Below, in pieces: positions 39,900-40,619 of a stretch of 40,619 bases of DNA. Position numbers and translations under genes: made by a program. A model generated the notes under the pieces. It saw nothing but the letters and a program-made list of their open reading frames with translations. It was not told where the DNA came from and made no database searches. The DNA is from Christensenella sp. UBA1385 (GTDB lineage: Bacteria; Bacillota; Clostridia; Christensenellales; Aristaeellaceae): NCBI GenBank assembly GCA_002305755.1, contig DBQV01000069.1:1-40619 (forward strand). Reading direction: 5' to 3'. Each line of letters begins with the position of its first letter. Position 1 is the first letter of the stretch.

Positions 39900-40454
39900 A
39901 TGAACAGACAGGCGACATCCAGGGAGGAGCTGCTGAAGATCAGCGAGCAGCTGGCGCGGGAAGCGGGCTTCGGCGCGCTGGGCATCCGCGATCTGGCGGC
40001 CCGCGGCGGCGTCTCAGTCGGCTGCATCTACAACTACTTTCCCTCGAAGGCGGCCCTGATGGCGGCCACGGTGGAGAGCGTGTGGCGCGGCATGCTGGAG
40101 GGCAGCCGGGAGGAAGGGGAAGGCGGCTTCCCCGGGGCCGTGCAGCGCCTGTTTGACCGCGTCCGGGCGGGCTCCGAAGGCTTTCCCGACTTCTTTTCCG
40201 CGCACGCGGCGGGCTTTTCGCAGCGCGAGGCGGGGGAAGGGAGGCAGGCCATGGCGCGATACTTCGGCCGTATGAAGGACTCGCTGCTGCGCGCGCTGGA
40301 GAAGGACTCGCTGGTGCGCGGCGATGCCTTCGACGAGGCCTTCACGCCCGAGATGCTGTCGGACTTTGTGCTGGACAGCCTGCTTTCGCTGCTCTCCAGG
40401 CGAAAGCAAAGCTGCGAGCCCCTGCTGAGCCTGCTGCGGCGCGCGCTGTACTGA
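39900..40454 (+). CDS. TetR-family transcriptional regulator
   Basis: The 184-residue protein has the TetR helix-turn-helix at the N terminus: REELLKISEQLAREAGF, then IRDLAARGGVSVGCIYNYFPSK (about residues 28-49), which includes the family-typical YNYF-SK. The C-terminal ligand/dimer part is helical (FPDFFSAHAAGFSQREAGEG onward) and gives no clue to a ligand. It probably represses itself through the palindrome overlapping its promoter and, because the next gene starts 52 bases later on the same strand, that gene as well. The ATG at 39900 is the only well-placed start. Confidence 0.9.
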   Translation: MNRQATSREELLKISEQLAREAGFGALGIRDLAARGGVSVGCIYNYFPSKAALMAATVESVWRGMLEGSREEGEGGFPGAVQRLFDRVRAGSEGFPDFFSAHAAGFSQREAGEGRQAMARYFGRMKDSLLRALEKDSLVRGDAFDEAFTPEMLSDFVLDSLLSLLSRRKQSCEPLLSLLRRALY

Positions 40455-40506
40455 CGCGGATGTATCTGACCTCAACAAGAAACGGGAACAGAGAAAGGAA
40501 ACTGGT

Positions 40507-40619
40507 ATGAGGGCAATTTTTGAATCGGCTTTTGACGCCGTGTATCTGGTGACGGTGATCGCGTTGGGCGTGAAGATGATCAGGCAGGGCGGACATATCC
40601 GCCAGTATCTGCTGTTTGG
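40507..40619 (+). CDS. Small membrane protein, N-terminal part (runs off the window)
   Basis: The frame starts MRAIFESAFDAVYLVTVIAL, continues GVKMIRQGGHIRQYLLF and is open to the last base. The first ~20 residues form a membrane helix with an N-terminal acidic pair. I recall conserved clostridial membrane proteins with this same opening, but no function. The ribosome site AGAAAGGAAA lies upstream. It lies 52 bases after the tetR stop, so it may be the regulator's target. Confidence 0.6.
   Translation, partial: MRAIFESAFDAVYLVTVIALGVKMIRQGGHIRQYLLF

Noticed and set aside
1..40619. CRISPR arrays, rRNA or tRNA genes
   Set aside because: No regularly spaced direct repeats, cloverleaf-like segments or rRNA-like stretches were noticed when reading both strands; a covariance-model search would be needed to exclude small RNAs.

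Overview
The window looks like chromosome of a GC-rich, strictly anaerobic Bacillota (Clostridia) species. The reasons are a trimeric-type NADH-dependent [FeFe] hydrogenase operon with its usual clostridial accessory genes, an L,D-transpeptidase and UppP, vegetative promoters of the TTGACA-N17-TAAAAT kind, strong GGAGG ribosome binding sites, and no outer-membrane genes. I cannot name the species.

Layout. 1-955: wreckage of two insertion sequences (an IS256-family, IS1249-like transposase with frameshifts, and the tail of an IS3-family OrfB with its right end). 1199-2116: a PfkB-family sugar-phosphate kinase. 2363-7344: hydrogenase operon (NuoE-like, GHKL ATPase, [2Fe-2S] protein, NuoF-like, HydA). 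7418-9563 (minus strand): DRTGG protein, anti-sigma-type ATPase and a second, sensory-type hydrogenase-like protein. 9624-10889 (minus): MFS transporter. 11041-13349: GH109-like NAD-dependent glycosidase/oxidoreductase plus an N-acetylhexosamine kinase-like enzyme. 13486-15489 (minus): UppP and L,D-transpeptidase. 15662-16270: C39-like protein. 36033-39243: a second NahK-like kinase, thiamine pyrophosphokinase (minus) and RadA. 39326-39737: a second fragment of the same IS1249-like element, joined to the last 76 codons of a GH65 phosphorylase. 39900-end: a TetR regulator with a very clear promoter/operator, and the start of a small membrane protein.

The most interesting part is 16398-35849, about 19.4 kb with eleven genes on one strand, tightly packed or overlapping, and visibly lower in GC than both flanks. 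Its core has the gene order of Bacillus subtilis ydaJ-K-L-M-N and the gene content of the Listeria pss locus, both c-di-GMP-controlled exopolysaccharide systems: GH8 hydrolase, membrane protein with a dead GGDEF domain, DUF2334 protein, BcsA-like synthase and BcsB-like partner. Around this core are additions: a UDP-GlcNAc 2-epimerase at the head (UDP-ManNAc supply), a thioredoxin domain fused to the GH8 enzyme, an MBOAT plus SGNH acetylation pair whose SGNH protein carries three tandem LamG-like repeats, and three GT-C-type membrane proteins, two of which share a module present three times in the locus. The dead GGDEF protein replaces the GGDEF motif by DDKGS but keeps the RxxD inhibitory-site motif at the exact canonical distance, so it is a strong candidate c-di-GMP receptor, while the synthase has no PilZ domain.

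Inferred model: WecB makes UDP-ManNAc; the BcsA/BcsB-like pair polymerises and exports a beta-linked (probably ManNAc-containing) chain when the YdaK-like protein binds c-di-GMP; the GH8 and DUF2334 proteins trim or modify it; MBOAT/SGNH add acetyl groups; the GT-C proteins add lipid-linked side sugars outside the membrane.
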